From Duganella dendranthematis (GTDB lineage: Bacteria; Pseudomonadota; Gammaproteobacteria; Burkholderiales; Burkholderiaceae_D): 64,000 nt of DNA. Below the pieces are notes generated by a model. The model was not told where the DNA came from. It saw only the letters and a list, made by a program, of their open reading frames with translations, and did not search any database. The stretch lies in contig NZ_CP051684.1 of assembly GCF_012849375.1 (NCBI RefSeq), forward strand, positions 5,270,001-5,334,000, read 5' to 3'. This document shows positions 27,360 through 37,653 of the stretch, one piece after another. Both the position numbers and the translations under genes were made by a program. How positions within the stretch are numbered: position 1 is the first letter of the stretch; each line of letters starts with the position of its first letter.

Positions 27360-28892
27360 ATGGCGCAACCCCAGCATATTCTCGATTGCGATGTCCTGAT
27401 CATCGGCGGCGGCATCAATGGCGCCGGCATTGCGCGCGACGCCGCCGGCCGCGGGCTGTCGGTGGTGCTGTGCGAGAAGGACGATCTGGCCGCCCACACG
27501 TCGTCGGCGTCGACCAAGCTGATTCACGGCGGGCTGCGCTATCTGGAGTATTACGAATTCAACCTGGTGCGCAAGGCGCTGCGCGAACGCGAGGTGCTGC
27601 TGCGCGCCGCGCCGCACATCATGTGGCCGCTGCGCTTCGTGATGCCGCACGCGCCCGGCCAGCGGCCGGCGCTGCTGATCCGCGCCGGACTGTGGCTGTA
27701 CGACCGGCTGGCGCGGCGCGATCTGCTGCCGGCCTCGGCCGCCATCAAGCTGCGCGGCCAGGCGCTGGGCCAGCCGCTCAAGCCGGAATTTGCGCGCGGT
27801 TTCGTGTATTCCGATGGCTGGGTCGATGACGCGCGGCTGGTGGTGCTGAACGCCATCGACGCTGGCGAGAAGGGCGCCACCATCCTGACCCAGGCGGTGT
27901 GCACCAAGCTGGAGCGCCAGGCCGCCGACTGGCAGGCCACGCTGTTCAAGCCGAGTTGCGGCGAGATCCGGGTCAACGCCCGCTATGTGGTCAATGCGGC
28001 CGGGCCGTGGACCGCCGCGTTGCTGCACGCGACGCTGCCGAAGGAGGACGGCGGGCATCTGCGGCTGATCAAGGGCAGCCACATCGTCGTCAAGCGGCTG
28101 TTCGCGCATGACCACGCGTATATTTTCCAGCATGCGGATGGGCGGATCGTATTTGCGATTCCGTACGAGGGCGAGTTTACGCTGATCGGCACCACCGACC
28201 TCGATTATGAGGGGGACGCCAACCAGGTCGCCATCAGCGAGGACGAGATCGCCTATTTGTGCCGCCTGGCCAGCCAGTATTTTGTCGCGCCGGTGGTGCC
28301 GGCCGATGTGGTGTGGAGCTATTCCGGCGTGCGGCCGCTGGTCGAGGATGGCGCCGACGCCAAGGCCGTCACGCGCGATTACCGGCTGGAGATTGATAGT
28401 CACGGTCCGCCGATCCTGAGCGTGTTCGGCGGCAAGATCACCACCTTCCGCAAGCTGGCGGAGGAGGCGGTCGACCACATCGCCAAGGCGCTCGACAACC
28501 GCCACGGCGGCTGGACCCACGACGCCTGCCTGCCGGGCGGCGACCTGTTTGGCGCCACGCCGCAGAACCGCGCGGTCAAGGAATTCGATGGCTGGGTCGG
28601 CGCCCAGCGCAGCCGCTACGGCTGGCTGCCGGCGGCGCTGCTGACGCGCTATTGCCGCGCCTACGGCACCCGCATCAATACGCTGTTGGACGGCCGCGCC
28701 GCGCTGGCCGACCTCGGCGAGGAAATCGTCCCTGGCCTGTACGCGGTGGAAGTGGAATACCTGCGCCGCTATGAGTGGGCGCGCACCGCGCAGGACATCC
28801 TGTGGCGCCGCAGCAAGCTTGGCCTGCATCTGCCGGCCAGTGCCGCCGACCAGCTGCAAGCCTGGCTCAACGTCCATCCGCTCAGTCGTTAG
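27360..28892 (+). CDS. glpD: Aerobic glycerol-3-phosphate dehydrogenase
   Basis: A 510-residue FAD enzyme with the dinucleotide-binding motif IIGGGINGAGIARDAAGRG (about 14-32) and the family motif STKLIHGGLRYLEYYEF. It oxidises glycerol 3-phosphate to dihydroxyacetone phosphate and passes electrons to quinones at the inner membrane. GlpK and GlpF are not in the window. It is divergent from the PBP1A gene across about 105 bases, which hold a tandem ACTTGRCGT repeat (27309-27328). Confidence 0.95.
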   Translation: MAQPQHILDCDVLIIGGGINGAGIARDAAGRGLSVVLCEKDDLAAHTSSASTKLIHGGLRYLEYYEFNLVRKALREREVLLRAAPHIMWPLRFVMPHAPGQRPALLIRAGLWLYDRLARRDLLPASAAIKLRGQALGQPLKPEFARGFVYSDGWVDDARLVVLNAIDAGEKGATILTQAVCTKLERQAADWQATLFKPSCGEIRVNARYVVNAAGPWTAALLHATLPKEDGGHLRLIKGSHIVVKRLFAHDHAYIFQHADGRIVFAIPYEGEFTLIGTTDLDYEGDANQVAISEDEIAYLCRLASQYFVAPVVPADVVWSYSGVRPLVEDGADAKAVTRDYRLEIDSHGPPILSVFGGKITTFRKLAEEAVDHIAKALDNRHGGWTHDACLPGGDLFGATPQNRAVKEFDGWVGAQRSRYGWLPAALLTRYCRAYGTRINTLLDGRAALADLGEEIVPGLYAVEVEYLRRYEWARTAQDILWRRSKLGLHLPASAADQLQAWLNVHPLSR

Positions 28893-28911
28893 GCCGCCAA
28901 GCACCAAATAA

Positions 28912-28940
28912 AAACGGCGCCCGCGGGCGCCGTTTGATTT
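28912..28940. terminator. Bidirectional terminator between glpD and the peptide transporter
   Basis: The stem pairs AAACGGCGCC (28912-28921) with GGCGCCGTTT (28926-28935), with A and T tracts on the outer sides. It lies between two convergent genes and can serve both strands. Confidence 0.8.
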
Positions 28941-30438
28941 ATTTCACACCGTGCATTAACTTCTGGATCAGCGGGGCGATCAGGAACAGCAGCGCGCCGC
29001 CGATGATCAGCGACCAGAAGCCGAAGGTGTAGCCGTGCAGCGCCGATGGCACCGACATGCCGCCTTCGCCCGACACCGCCGAGGCGAAGATGCCCGACAG
29101 GTTGTTGCCTATGCCGGTCGACAGGAACCAGCCGCCCATGCCCAGACCCACCAGACGGGTCGGCGCCAGCTTGGTCACCATCGACAGGCCGATCGGCGAC
29201 AGGCACAGCTCACCGATCGATTGCAGCACGTAGACCATGAACAGGGTCCAGAACGGGATCTTGTTGTTGGCGTCCACCAGGCTCGATAGCGCGAACATCA
29301 GCAGCAGGAAAGCGGTGCCGTTGAAGATCAGGCCCAGGCCGAACTTGCGCGGAATCGACGGGTTGGCGCGCCCCATGGCCACCCAGATGAAGGCCACCAG
29401 CGGCGCGAAGGCGATAATGGCCAGCGAATTGACGGTCTGGAACCAGGCCACCGGGAAGGTCCAGTTGAACATGTCGCGGTCGACGATTTTCTCGGCCAGG
29501 AAGGTGAATGAGCTGCCGGCCTGCTCGAAGAAGCACCAGAACATGATATTGAAGAAGAAGATCAGCAGCATGGCGATCACTTTGTCACGCGCCACTTTGC
29601 CATTCTTGATGCCTTCCACCAGCAGCATCACCGCCAGCAGCACGAACAGCACCGACAGCACCACTTGCAGGTTCTTGGCGCCGGTCGCCAGCAGCGAGTA
29701 CACCACCGGGATCACGCACACGGAGCCGAGCACCACGTACAGCAGGCGTTTCGGATCGGCGTTGCGGGCGTCTGGTGCACCGATGCCTTTCAGTTGGGCG
29801 CGGCCGATGTAGAACCACACCAGGCTGACCAGCATGCCGACGCCGGCCGACATGAACACCACTTTATAGGCCGGCATGCCGCCGGTGCCGAAGACGGCGG
29901 TCGCCAGCCATTCGGTCAGGACCGGCGCCACCATCGCGCCGGAGTTGATGCCCATGTAAAAAACGGTAAAGCCGGAGTCGCGGCGGGTGTCGCCGGTGCT
30001 GTACAGCTTGCCGACCATGGTCGAGATATTCGGCTTGAACATGCCGTTGCCGACGATGATGGTGGCCAGACCGAACTGGAACACCGTCTCGTTGGGGAAG
30101 GCGATCATGAACAGCCCGGCCGCCATGAAGGCGGCGCCGACCAGGATCGAGCGTTGGTAGCCGAGCACGCGGTCGGCCACGTAGCCGCCGAACAGCGCCG
30201 CTGCATACACCAGCGCCAGGTAGGAACCGTACACCAGGTTGGCCGACGATTCGCCCGCCGCATCGCCGTTGTAGAACTGTGCCACCACGTAGAGCACCAG
30301 CGCCCAGCGTATGCCGTAGAACGCAAAGCGCTCCCAGAACTCGGTCATGAACAACATCCACAGTGGGGCGGGATGCCCCAGGATCTGCTTGAACTCCGGA
30401 ATCGCTGCTTCCGTGTTGGTGGTGGTCGCACCGCTCAT
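28939..30438 (-). CDS. Proton-dependent oligopeptide transporter (POT family)
   Basis: A 499-residue polytopic membrane protein with about 14 hydrophobic segments. The family motif E-x-x-E-R-F-x-x-Y-G is present as EFWERFAFYG (about 33-42), and the second signature GNGMFKPNISTMVG and FYMGINSGAMVAP follow. POT proteins import di- and tripeptides with protons. TAGGAGGAACCGC precedes ATG. It is a single gene, convergent with glpD. Confidence 0.92.
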   Translation of the reverse strand: MSGATTTNTEAAIPEFKQILGHPAPLWMLFMTEFWERFAFYGIRWALVLYVVAQFYNGDAAGESSANLVYGSYLALVYAAALFGGYVADRVLGYQRSILVGAAFMAAGLFMIAFPNETVFQFGLATIIVGNGMFKPNISTMVGKLYSTGDTRRDSGFTVFYMGINSGAMVAPVLTEWLATAVFGTGGMPAYKVVFMSAGVGMLVSLVWFYIGRAQLKGIGAPDARNADPKRLLYVVLGSVCVIPVVYSLLATGAKNLQVVLSVLFVLLAVMLLVEGIKNGKVARDKVIAMLLIFFFNIMFWCFFEQAGSSFTFLAEKIVDRDMFNWTFPVAWFQTVNSLAIIAFAPLVAFIWVAMGRANPSIPRKFGLGLIFNGTAFLLLMFALSSLVDANNKIPFWTLFMVYVLQSIGELCLSPIGLSMVTKLAPTRLVGLGMGGWFLSTGIGNNLSGIFASAVSGEGGMSVPSALHGYTFGFWSLIIGGALLFLIAPLIQKLMHGVK

Positions 30439-30658
30439 GCGGTTCCTCCTAATAATTATGGTCTAAGGAACTGGACACCCTTGTGGGGCGGCCAAATTGG
30501 GCGCCATTTTAATCTACAAAGTGGCTGCTGATGCACTTTTTGATGCTGCCCCTGCAAACTTGTGTCATTTGTGTTAATCATTTGCCAGCCCACAAGTGAC
30601 GAGTTTGTCGTATATTGGTGGCGCACCACTTATAGAAACTGAATAGGATTTACGCATC

Positions 30659-32029
30659 ATGGAACATGACGTTGTCGATACCCAGATTTCCCCCGAAGGC
30701 CACCTGGAGATTCTCTCCAAGGCGGAAGTAAATAAACTGCTCGATACCAGCCAGGGCGGCTTGTACAACGTGTTTCGCAAATGCGCGCTGGCGGTGCTCA
30801 ATAGCGGCAGCACCATCGACGATGGCAAGGAGCTGTTGGAACGCTATCAATCGTTCGACATCAGCATCGTCCAGCGAGAGCGCGGCATCAAGCTCGACAT
30901 CAAGGGCGCGCCGGCCATCGCTTTTGTCGACGGCAAAATGATCAAGGGCATCCACGAACACCTGTTCTCGGTGCTGCGCGATATCGTCTTCGTCAGCAAC
31001 GAAGTGACCGACAACCCCAAGTTTGACCTGGATAAAACCGAAGGCATCACCGACGCCGTGTTCCACATCCTGCGCAACGCCGGGGTGCTGAAGCCGATGC
31101 TCAATCCGAATCTGGTGGTGTGCTGGGGCGGTCACTCGATCAACCGCGCCGAATATAACTACTCGAAGGAAGTCGGCTACGCCATGGGCCTGCGCGACCT
31201 GGATATCTGCACCGGCTGCGGCCCGGGCGCGATGAAAGGCCCGATGAAGGGCGCCACCATCGGCCACGCCAAGCAGCGCCTGCACCGCGGCCGCTATCTG
31301 GGCATCACCGAACCGGGCATCATCGCCGCCGAATCGCCGAATCCGATCGTCAATGAGCTGGTGATCATGCCGGATATCGAAAAACGTCTGGAAGCGTTTG
31401 TGCGCACCGGCCATGGCATCGTGGTGTTCCCGGGCGGCGCCGGCACCGCCGAAGAGATCCTCTACATCCTGGGCATCCTGCTGCATCCGGATAACGCCGA
31501 GATTCCGTTCCCGCTGATCTTCACTGGTCCGGAAACCTCGCGCGAATACTTCGTGCAGATTAACCAGTTCATTCACGATACGCTGGGGCCTGAGGCGCAG
31601 CAGCGCTACAAGATCATCGTCGACGATCCGGAACTGGTGGCGCGCGAGATGCAGGCCGGGATCAAGGCGGTGCGCGAGTTCCGCAAGTCGCGCAGCGATG
31701 CCTACTACTATAATTGGGGCCTGAAGATCGACGCCGAGTTCCAGCGTCCATTCCCGCCGACGCACGAGAACATGCGCAATCTGAGCCTGCACAAGGACCA
31801 GCCGGTGCACCTGCTGGCGGCCAACCTGCGCCGCGCGTTTTCGGGCGTTGTGGCCGGCAATGTGAAGGAAGAGGGCATGCGCGCGATCGAGAAGTACGGT
31901 CACTTCGAAATCCACGGCGACAAGGCCATCATGGGACCCATGGACGCGCTGCTGGCATCCTTTGTCGCCCAGTCGCGCATGAAGCTGGCCGGCAAGCCGT
32001 ACACGCCGTGCTATCGCGTGATCCAGTAA
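30659..32029 (+). CDS. ppnN: Pyrimidine/purine nucleotide 5'-monophosphate nucleosidase
   Basis: A 456-residue protein of the YgdH/PpnN type. It has an N-terminal regulatory domain, then a LOG-like Rossmann domain with TGCGPGAMKGPMKGA, and the motif VVFPGGAGTAEEILY (PGGxGTxxE), and a C-terminal domain. PpnN cleaves nucleoside monophosphates to the base and ribose 5-phosphate and is stimulated by (p)ppGpp in E. coli. The length and blocks match that enzyme rather than the short LOG cytokinin hydrolases. The 220-base region upstream has no gene. Confidence 0.92.
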   Translation: MEHDVVDTQISPEGHLEILSKAEVNKLLDTSQGGLYNVFRKCALAVLNSGSTIDDGKELLERYQSFDISIVQRERGIKLDIKGAPAIAFVDGKMIKGIHEHLFSVLRDIVFVSNEVTDNPKFDLDKTEGITDAVFHILRNAGVLKPMLNPNLVVCWGGHSINRAEYNYSKEVGYAMGLRDLDICTGCGPGAMKGPMKGATIGHAKQRLHRGRYLGITEPGIIAAESPNPIVNELVIMPDIEKRLEAFVRTGHGIVVFPGGAGTAEEILYILGILLHPDNAEIPFPLIFTGPETSREYFVQINQFIHDTLGPEAQQRYKIIVDDPELVAREMQAGIKAVREFRKSRSDAYYYNWGLKIDAEFQRPFPPTHENMRNLSLHKDQPVHLLAANLRRAFSGVVAGNVKEEGMRAIEKYGHFEIHGDKAIMGPMDALLASFVAQSRMKLAGKPYTPCYRVIQ

Positions 32030-32071
32030 GCAGAACATGGGCGAGGGGAGCTAGTTCTCTCCCCCTGTGAT

Positions 32072-32103
32072 AAAAAAAAGCCGCTCGATGGAGCGGCTTT
32101 TTC
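32072..32103. terminator. Bidirectional terminator between ppnN and lysS
   Basis: AAAGCCGCTC (32077-32086) pairs with GAGCGGCTTT (32091-32100) around GATG. A run of A lies before it and T after it, so it can end transcripts from both convergent genes. Confidence 0.9.
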
Positions 32104-32117
32104 GTGGATGCTGAAGA

Positions 32118-33647
32118 TTACTCTTCGCGGCGCAGGTGCGGGAACAGCAGCACGTCGCGGATGTTTGGCGAGTCGGTGATGATCATCATCAGACGATCGA
32201 TGCCGATGCCGCAACCGCCGGCTGGCGGCATGCCGTATTCCAGCGCGCGGATGTAGTCGGCGTCGTAGAACATCGCCTCTTCATCGCCCGCGTCCTTGGC
32301 AGCGACTTGCGCCAGGAAGCGCGCCGACTGGTCTTCCGCATCGTTCAGCTCCGAGAAGCCGTTGGCGATCTCGCGGCCCACCATGAACAGCTCGAAGCGC
32401 TCGGTGATGCCGGCGGCGGTATCGGACGCGCGCGCCAGCGGCGACACTTCGGCCGGATAGTCGATGATAAAGGTCGGTTCCCACAGCTGCGCCTCGGCGG
32501 TTTCCTCGAACAGCGCCAGTTGCAGCGCGCCCAGACCGGCGGTGGCGAACGGCTTGACGCCGAACTTCAGCAGTTCCTTCTTGATGAACTCCGCATCGCC
32601 CAGCTGCTCCGGCGTATAGCCCGGCGCGAACTTGTTGATCGCTTCCACGATGGTCAGGCGGTGGAACGGCTTGGCCAGATCCAGCTCGCGCCCGCCGTAG
32701 GTCAGCGTTGCGGTGCCGTGCGCGTCGATCGCCGCCTGGCGGATGATCTCTTCGGTGAAGTTCATGATCCACTTATAGTCGGTGTACGCCGCGTAGAATT
32801 CCATCATCGTGAATTCCGGGTTGTGACGGATCGACACGCCTTCGTTGCGGAAGTTACGGTTGATCTCGAACACGCGGTCAAAGCCGCCGACCACCAAACG
32901 CTTCAGGTACAGCTCCGGCGCGATGCGCAGGAACATCTGCATGTCCAGCGCATTGTGGTGGGTGATGAACGGCTTGGCCGCCGCGCCGCCTGGAATGGCG
33001 TGCAGCATCGGCGTTTCCACTTCCATGAACTCGTTCTTTTCCATGAAACGGCGCATCGACGAAATCGCGGCGGTACGCGCCTTGAAGGTGCGGCGCGTCT
33101 CTTCGTTCATGATCAGGTCCACGTAGCGCTGGCGGTACTTGGTTTCCTGGTCGGCCAGGCCGTGGAACTTGTCCGGCAGCGGGCGCAGCGACTTGGTGAT
33201 CAGACGCAGTTCGGTGACCTTGATGGTCAGCTCGTCGGTCTTGGTCTTGAACAGCGTGCCGACCACGCCCAGGATATCGCCCAGGTCATAGTGGTGCAGC
33301 GCGGCCATGGCGGCTTCGCCGGTCAGGTCCAGCGTGGCGTAGATCTGGATGCGGCCATCAGCCTTGGCGCCCGACGAATCCTGCAGCGTGGCGAAAGCGG
33401 CTTTCTTGCCGGCTTCGCGCTTCAGCATCATGCGGCCGGCCAGCTTGACGGTGACCGGCGCCGCTTCCAGCTCTTCGCGCGTCTTCTCGCCGAACTGCGC
33501 GTGCAGGTCGGCAGCCTTGTGTTCCGGTTTGAAGTCGTTCGGGAAGGCGATGCCTTGCTCGCGGATGGCGGCCAGCTTGGCGCGGCGCTCCGCAATGATT
33601 TTGTTCTCGTCAGGAGCGGCTGCTTGGTCTTGAAGATCCGTAGTCAT
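32118..33647 (-). CDS. lysS: Lysyl-tRNA synthetase, class II
   Basis: A 509-residue class II synthetase. The N-terminal OB-fold anticodon domain (about 65-160; [13 protein letters not shown]) is followed by motif 1 ([17 protein letters not shown]), motif 2 ([20 protein letters not shown]) and motif 3 ([12 protein letters not shown]). It charges tRNA-Lys with lysine. It is the last gene of a prfB-HAD-lysS operon; 26 bases separate it from the HAD gene. Confidence 0.97.
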   Translation of the reverse strand: MTTDLQDQAAAPDENKIIAERRAKLAAIREQGIAFPNDFKPEHKAADLHAQFGEKTREELEAAPVTVKLAGRMMLKREAGKKAAFATLQDSSGAKADGRIQIYATLDLTGEAAMAALHHYDLGDILGVVGTLFKTKTDELTIKVTELRLITKSLRPLPDKFHGLADQETKYRQRYVDLIMNEETRRTFKARTAAISSMRRFMEKNEFMEVETPMLHAIPGGAAAKPFITHHNALDMQMFLRIAPELYLKRLVVGGFDRVFEINRNFRNEGVSIRHNPEFTMMEFYAAYTDYKWIMNFTEEIIRQAAIDAHGTATLTYGGRELDLAKPFHRLTIVEAINKFAPGYTPEQLGDAEFIKKELLKFGVKPFATAGLGALQLALFEETAEAQLWEPTFIIDYPAEVSPLARASDTAAGITERFELFMVGREIANGFSELNDAEDQSARFLAQVAAKDAGDEEAMFYDADYIRALEYGMPPAGGCGIGIDRLMMIITDSPNIRDVLLFPHLRREE

Positions 33648-33673
33648 GGTCTTTACTTTGATTGAGGTGATGA

Positions 33674-34357
33674 TTAATTGGTGGCGGAGGCGAACAGCTC
33701 GTCCACATCCAGCGCGCTGAAATCGCTGACGACAGCGATCACATTGTCGAATTCCGCAAACGCCTCGGCCGGCAGGGTGGTGGTCAGCACCACCGCGCGC
33801 ATGCCGGCGCGGCGTGCCGCTTCCACGCCCAACGGCGCGTCTTCGAACACGATGCTGTTGGCCGGCAGCGTGCCGGCGCGTTCGGCTGCCAGCAGGAACA
33901 CGTCCGGATTCGGCTTGCCGCGCGCCACGTCGGCGGCGCCGGCGATGGCGTGGAACTGCTTGCGCAGATCGAGGCCGTCGAGCGTGAAGTCGATGTTCTC
34001 GTTCGGCGCGGCGGTGGCCACGGCCAGCTTGATGCCGGCCGCCTTGGCGCGTTCGATGAAGTCGACGAAGCCGGCGGTCGGCGCCAGGTGCGGTGCGTAC
34101 ATCTCGCGGTACAGCGCTTCCTTCTCGAAATCGAGCGCCGCGCTTTCTTCCTTGCTGAGCGACTTGCCGAAGTAGGTGCTCATGATTTCATGGCCCTGGC
34201 GGCCGGCCGTGTTGCGGAAGAAGTCCTCCGCATCCAGCACGTGGCCGCGGCGCTGGAAAAACTCCAGCCACGATTTCACATGGAACGACATATTGTCGAC
34301 AATGGTGCCGTCCATGTCGAAGATAAAAGCACGCTGAGTGGTCCGCTGAGTAGTCAT
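33674..34357 (-). CDS. HAD-family phosphatase, beta-phosphoglucomutase-like
   Basis: A 227-residue HAD hydrolase with motif [13 protein letters not shown] (D14, D16), a helical cap, motif II/III region [13 protein letters not shown] and [13 protein letters not shown], and motif [18 protein letters not shown]. This is the pattern of beta-phosphoglucomutase-like sugar-phosphate phosphatases; substrate is unknown. ATG 34357 overlaps the prfB stop by one base (TAATG), which fixes the start; longer in-frame readings only overlap prfB. It sits between prfB and lysS, genes that are often adjacent. Confidence 0.88.
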   Translation of the reverse strand: MTTQRTTQRAFIFDMDGTIVDNMSFHVKSWLEFFQRRGHVLDAEDFFRNTAGRQGHEIMSTYFGKSLSKEESAALDFEKEALYREMYAPHLAPTAGFVDFIERAKAAGIKLAVATAAPNENIDFTLDGLDLRKQFHAIAGAADVARGKPNPDVFLLAAERAGTLPANSIVFEDAPLGVEAARRAGMRAVVLTTTLPAEAFAEFDNVIAVVSDFSALDVDELFASATN

Positions 34358-35461
34358 TACACGCCTTGTTTGAGCGAAGCGGAGATGAAATCGTCGATGT
34401 CGCCGTCCAGCACACCCTTGGTGTTGCCGGTCTCGAAGTTGGTGCGCAAGTCCTTGATGCGCGACTGGTCCAGCACATACGAGCGAATCTGGTGGCCCCA
34501 GCCGACGTCGGTCTTGGAGTCTTCCAGCTTCTGCTGCTCGCTCATGCGCTTGCGCAGTTCCAGTTCGTACAGCTTGGCCTTCAGCATTTCCATCGCCTCG
34601 GCCTTGTTGCGGTGCTGCGAACGGTCGTTCTGGCATTGCACCACGATGCCCGACGGGCCGTGGGTCAGACGCACGGCGGAATCGGTCTTGTTAATGTGCT
34701 GACCACCGGCGCCGGACGCGCGGTAGGTATCGATGCGCAGGTCGGCCGGGTTGATCTCGATATCGATCGAATCATCCACTTCCGGGTACACGAACAGCGA
34801 CACGAACGAGGTATGGCGGCCGCCGGCCGAGTCGAACGGCGACTTGCGCACCAGGCGGTGCACGCCGGTCTCGGTGCGCAGGAAGCCGTAGGCGTATTCG
34901 CCTTCGACCTTCAGCGTGGCGGTCTTGATGCCGGCCACCTCGCCGTCCGACTGCTCCATGATCTCGACCTTGAAGCCCTTGCGTTCGCAATAGCGGGTGT
35001 ACTGGCGCAGCAGCATCGAGGCCCAGTCCTGGGCTTCGGTGCCGCCGGCGCCGGACTGGATGTCGACGAAGCAGTTGTTCGGGTCCATCGGATTGTTGAA
35101 CATCCGGCGGAACTCCATGCCTTCGATGACCTTGCGCACTTCCTCGGCGTCGAGGATCAGCGCTTCCAGCGTGTCGTCGTCGCCTTCTTCCTTGGCCATG
35201 GCGACCAGGTCGGCCATGTCTTTCAGGTCGGCGTCAGCCTTGGTCAGCGAGAAGACGATGGCTTCCAGCGATTTTTTCTCTTTGCCCAGGTCCTGGGCCT
35301 TTTTCGGGTCGTTCCAGACGGCTGGATCTTCCAGCTCGCCGTTTACTTGTTCCAGTTTCTCCGACTTGCGATCGAAGTCAAAGATACCTCCGAAGTTCGG
35401 CTTCGCGCGTGGTCAGATCGGCGAGCAGTGAGGTGAGGGCGTTGATACGTTCGGCTTCCAT
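34357..35461 (-). CDS. prfB: Peptide chain release factor 2, with programmed +1 frameshift
   Basis: RF2 recognises UGA and UAA stop codons. Translation starts at ATG 35461 and reads 27 codons ([13 protein letters not shown]...) to CTT followed by in-frame TGA at 35380-35378. Skipping one T moves to the long frame that begins [11 protein letters not shown] and runs to 34357, giving 367 residues, the normal RF2 length. The tripeptide anticodon SPF ([11 protein letters not shown]) and the GGQ motif ([12 protein letters not shown]) are intact. The frameshift lets RF2 limit its own synthesis. Annotation without the shift would start wrongly at an internal ATG near 35217. Confidence 0.96.
35377..35392 (-). 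other. prfB: prfB programmed +1 frameshift site
   Basis: On the minus strand the site reads CGG AGG TAT CTT TGA C. GGAGG acts as an internal Shine-Dalgarno-like element three bases before the slippery CTT, and TGA followed by C is the poorly terminating stop. This is the canonical RF2 autoregulatory site. Confidence 0.95.
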
Positions 35462-35498
35462 GGTTTTCTTCTTCTCTTAGGCTGAAATCAAACCCTGA

Positions 35499-35504
35499 AT
35501 TATA
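35499..35504 (-). promoter_or_regulatory. Candidate -10 element for the prfB operon
   Basis: A perfect TATAAT on the minus strand lies 38 bases before the prfB ATG. I see no good -35 element at the usual distance, so support is limited to the hexamer and its position. Confidence 0.35.
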
Positions 35505-35649
35505 CGCTAGCCGGGCCGGCTCTCCCAGTGCCGCGCGCCGCCGGCCGCTTCGCGCGCGCAATGCTGCCATTTTTGCCACAATATTTGCCGAAAACCAGAT
35601 AGAATGCTGCAGCCTGTAAATTCGCTATTTCGCCCAATTCGCCCAGCCC

Positions 35650-37653
35650 ATGCGTCTCGTCTACCTCGCTCTGCCCCTGCTGCTTGCCGGCTGCGCCGGC
35701 TTCCCGTTCAATAACGGCCCGCGCGCCGGGGCGCAGGCCACGCTGGCGCTGCTAGAGACTACCGACCTGCACGCGAATGTGCTCAGTTATGATTACTACA
35801 AGCTGCAGGCCGATCCCGCCCTCGGCCTGGAACGCACCGCCACGCTGATCAAACAGGCGCGCGCCGAATACCCGAACAATCTGCTGATCGACAACGGCGA
35901 CGCCCTGCAAGGCACGGCGCTGGCCGACTATCAGGCGCTGGTCCAGCCGGTGGCCTGCGGCGACACGCTGGCCATCTACAAGGCCATGAACCAGCTGAAG
36001 GTCGACATCGCCGGCATCGGCAACCACGAATTCAACTACGGCCTGGCCTACCTGAATCAGGTCACCGCCAGCCACTTCGACGTCGACGGCGTACCTGCTG
36101 ACGCGCCGCGCTGCGCCGGTCCCGACTTCCCCATCGTGCTGGCCAATATCTACAGCGCCAAGACCAAACAGCCGCTGTTCGCGCCATACCGCATCCTGAC
36201 CCGCGAGATCATCGCCACCGGCCCGGAAGGCAAACCGCTGCGCGCCACCATCAAGGTCGGCGTGATCGGCTTCACGCCGCCGGGCGTGCTGTCGTGGGAC
36301 AAGCGCTGGCTGGAAGGGAAGGTCTACGCCGAAGGCGTGCGCGAAACCGCGCAAAAATACATCCCGCAGATGCGCGCCGAAGGCGCCGACCTGATCGTCG
36401 CCGTTTCGCACGGCGGCGTCGATGGCGCCCCGTACACGCCGCAAATGGAAAACGCCAACTACTACCTGGCGCAGGTGCCGGGCGTGGACGCGCTGCTGAT
36501 CGGCCACGAACACCTGCCATTCCCGGACGCCGCCAGCCAGCGCGCCGGCTTCAACCTGCCGGGCGTCGACAAAGTCAACGGCACCATCTACGGCGTGCCG
36601 GCCGTGATGGCCAACCTGTGGGGCAAGCACCTGGGCGTGATCGGCCTGCACCTGACCTATGACGGCAGCCGCTGGGTAGTCGACAAGCGCCGCACCACGG
36701 TCGAAGCGCGCAGCACCAAACAGGCCGACGGCAGCTACGTCGCCGCCGACCCGGCCATCGCCGCGCTGGTGAGCAGCGAACACGCCGCCACCATCCGCTA
36801 CGTGCAAACGCCGGTCGGCACCAGCGACTTCCGCATGACCAGCTACTTCGCCGACGTCGGCGACATCAGCGCCATCGAACTGGTCAACCAGGCGCAGACC
36901 GCCTACGTACGCGACTACGTCAAGGCCAACCTGCCGCAGTACGCCGCGCTGCCGGTGCTGTCGATGGCGTCGCCGTTCAAGACCGGCGCCGCCGGCGTGG
37001 CCGACTACACCGACGTCAAGCCGGGTGCGGTGGCGCTCAACAACGCCGCCGACCTGTATCTGTACCCGAATGCGCTGCACGCCGTCAAACTCAACGGCGC
37101 CCAGCTGAAAGCCTGGCTGGAAAAATCCGCCGAGCGCTTCAACCGCATCGACCCGGCCAGCAGCGCGCCGCAGGAGCTGGTCAACACCGGCTTTGCCGGC
37201 TTCAACTTCGACATGCTGACCAATGCCGACATCCGCTACCAGATCGACGTCACCCAGCCGGTCGGCCAGCGCATCGTCGGCCTGCACTACAAAGGTGCGC
37301 CGCTGTCGCCGACGCAGGAATTCCTGATCGCCACCAACAACTACCGCGCCAGCGGTGGCGGCGGTTTCCCCGGCCTGGATGGCAGCCGTACCGTCATCGC
37401 CGCGCCGGACTCCAGCCGCGACGTGCTGATCGCCTACATCAAGCATACCGGCCAACTGACGCGCGCAAACAACGGCGCCACGCGCAGCTGGCGTTTTGCC
37501 CCGGCCGCCGTCAAAGGCCCGGTGGTGTTCCACTCCGCGCCCAACCAGCTGGAGCTGGCCCGCGCCGCCGGCCTGGCCAACGTCAGCCAGCTGAAAGCCG
37601 ACGACGGCGGCGGCAAAGGCTTCGCCCTCTACGGCATCGACCTGAGCAAATGA
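35650..37653 (+). CDS. cpdB: 2',3'-cyclic-nucleotide 2'-phosphodiesterase/3'-nucleotidase, lipoprotein form
   Basis: A 667-residue protein with a lipoprotein signal (LLLAGC, Cys15). The metallophosphatase domain shows TTDLHANVLSYDYY, NGDALQGTALADYQ, GNHEFNYG and IGHEHLPFP in order. The C-terminal 5'-nucleotidase domain has the CpdB-type segments FRMTSYFADVGDISAIELVN and DLYLYPNALHAVKL. CpdB hydrolyses 2',3'-cyclic nucleotides and 3'-nucleotides in the periplasm. The E. coli protein is soluble; here a lipid anchor is predicted. Its stop overlaps the next ATG (ATGA). Confidence 0.92.
   Translation: MRLVYLALPLLLAGCAGFPFNNGPRAGAQATLALLETTDLHANVLSYDYYKLQADPALGLERTATLIKQARAEYPNNLLIDNGDALQGTALADYQALVQPVACGDTLAIYKAMNQLKVDIAGIGNHEFNYGLAYLNQVTASHFDVDGVPADAPRCAGPDFPIVLANIYSAKTKQPLFAPYRILTREIIATGPEGKPLRATIKVGVIGFTPPGVLSWDKRWLEGKVYAEGVRETAQKYIPQMRAEGADLIVAVSHGGVDGAPYTPQMENANYYLAQVPGVDALLIGHEHLPFPDAASQRAGFNLPGVDKVNGTIYGVPAVMANLWGKHLGVIGLHLTYDGSRWVVDKRRTTVEARSTKQADGSYVAADPAIAALVSSEHAATIRYVQTPVGTSDFRMTSYFADVGDISAIELVNQAQTAYVRDYVKANLPQYAALPVLSMASPFKTGAAGVADYTDVKPGAVALNNAADLYLYPNALHAVKLNGAQLKAWLEKSAERFNRIDPASSAPQELVNTGFAGFNFDMLTNADIRYQIDVTQPVGQRIVGLHYKGAPLSPTQEFLIATNNYRASGGGGFPGLDGSRTVIAAPDSSRDVLIAYIKHTGQLTRANNGATRSWRFAPAAVKGPVVFHSAPNQLELARAAGLANVSQLKADDGGGKGFALYGIDLSK

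Noticed and set aside
35752..37533. Long minus-strand open frame of 593 codons
   Set aside because: It is a shadow of cpdB. The sense frame has all family motifs, while the antisense product is Gly/Val/Asp/Arg-rich and unrecognisable.
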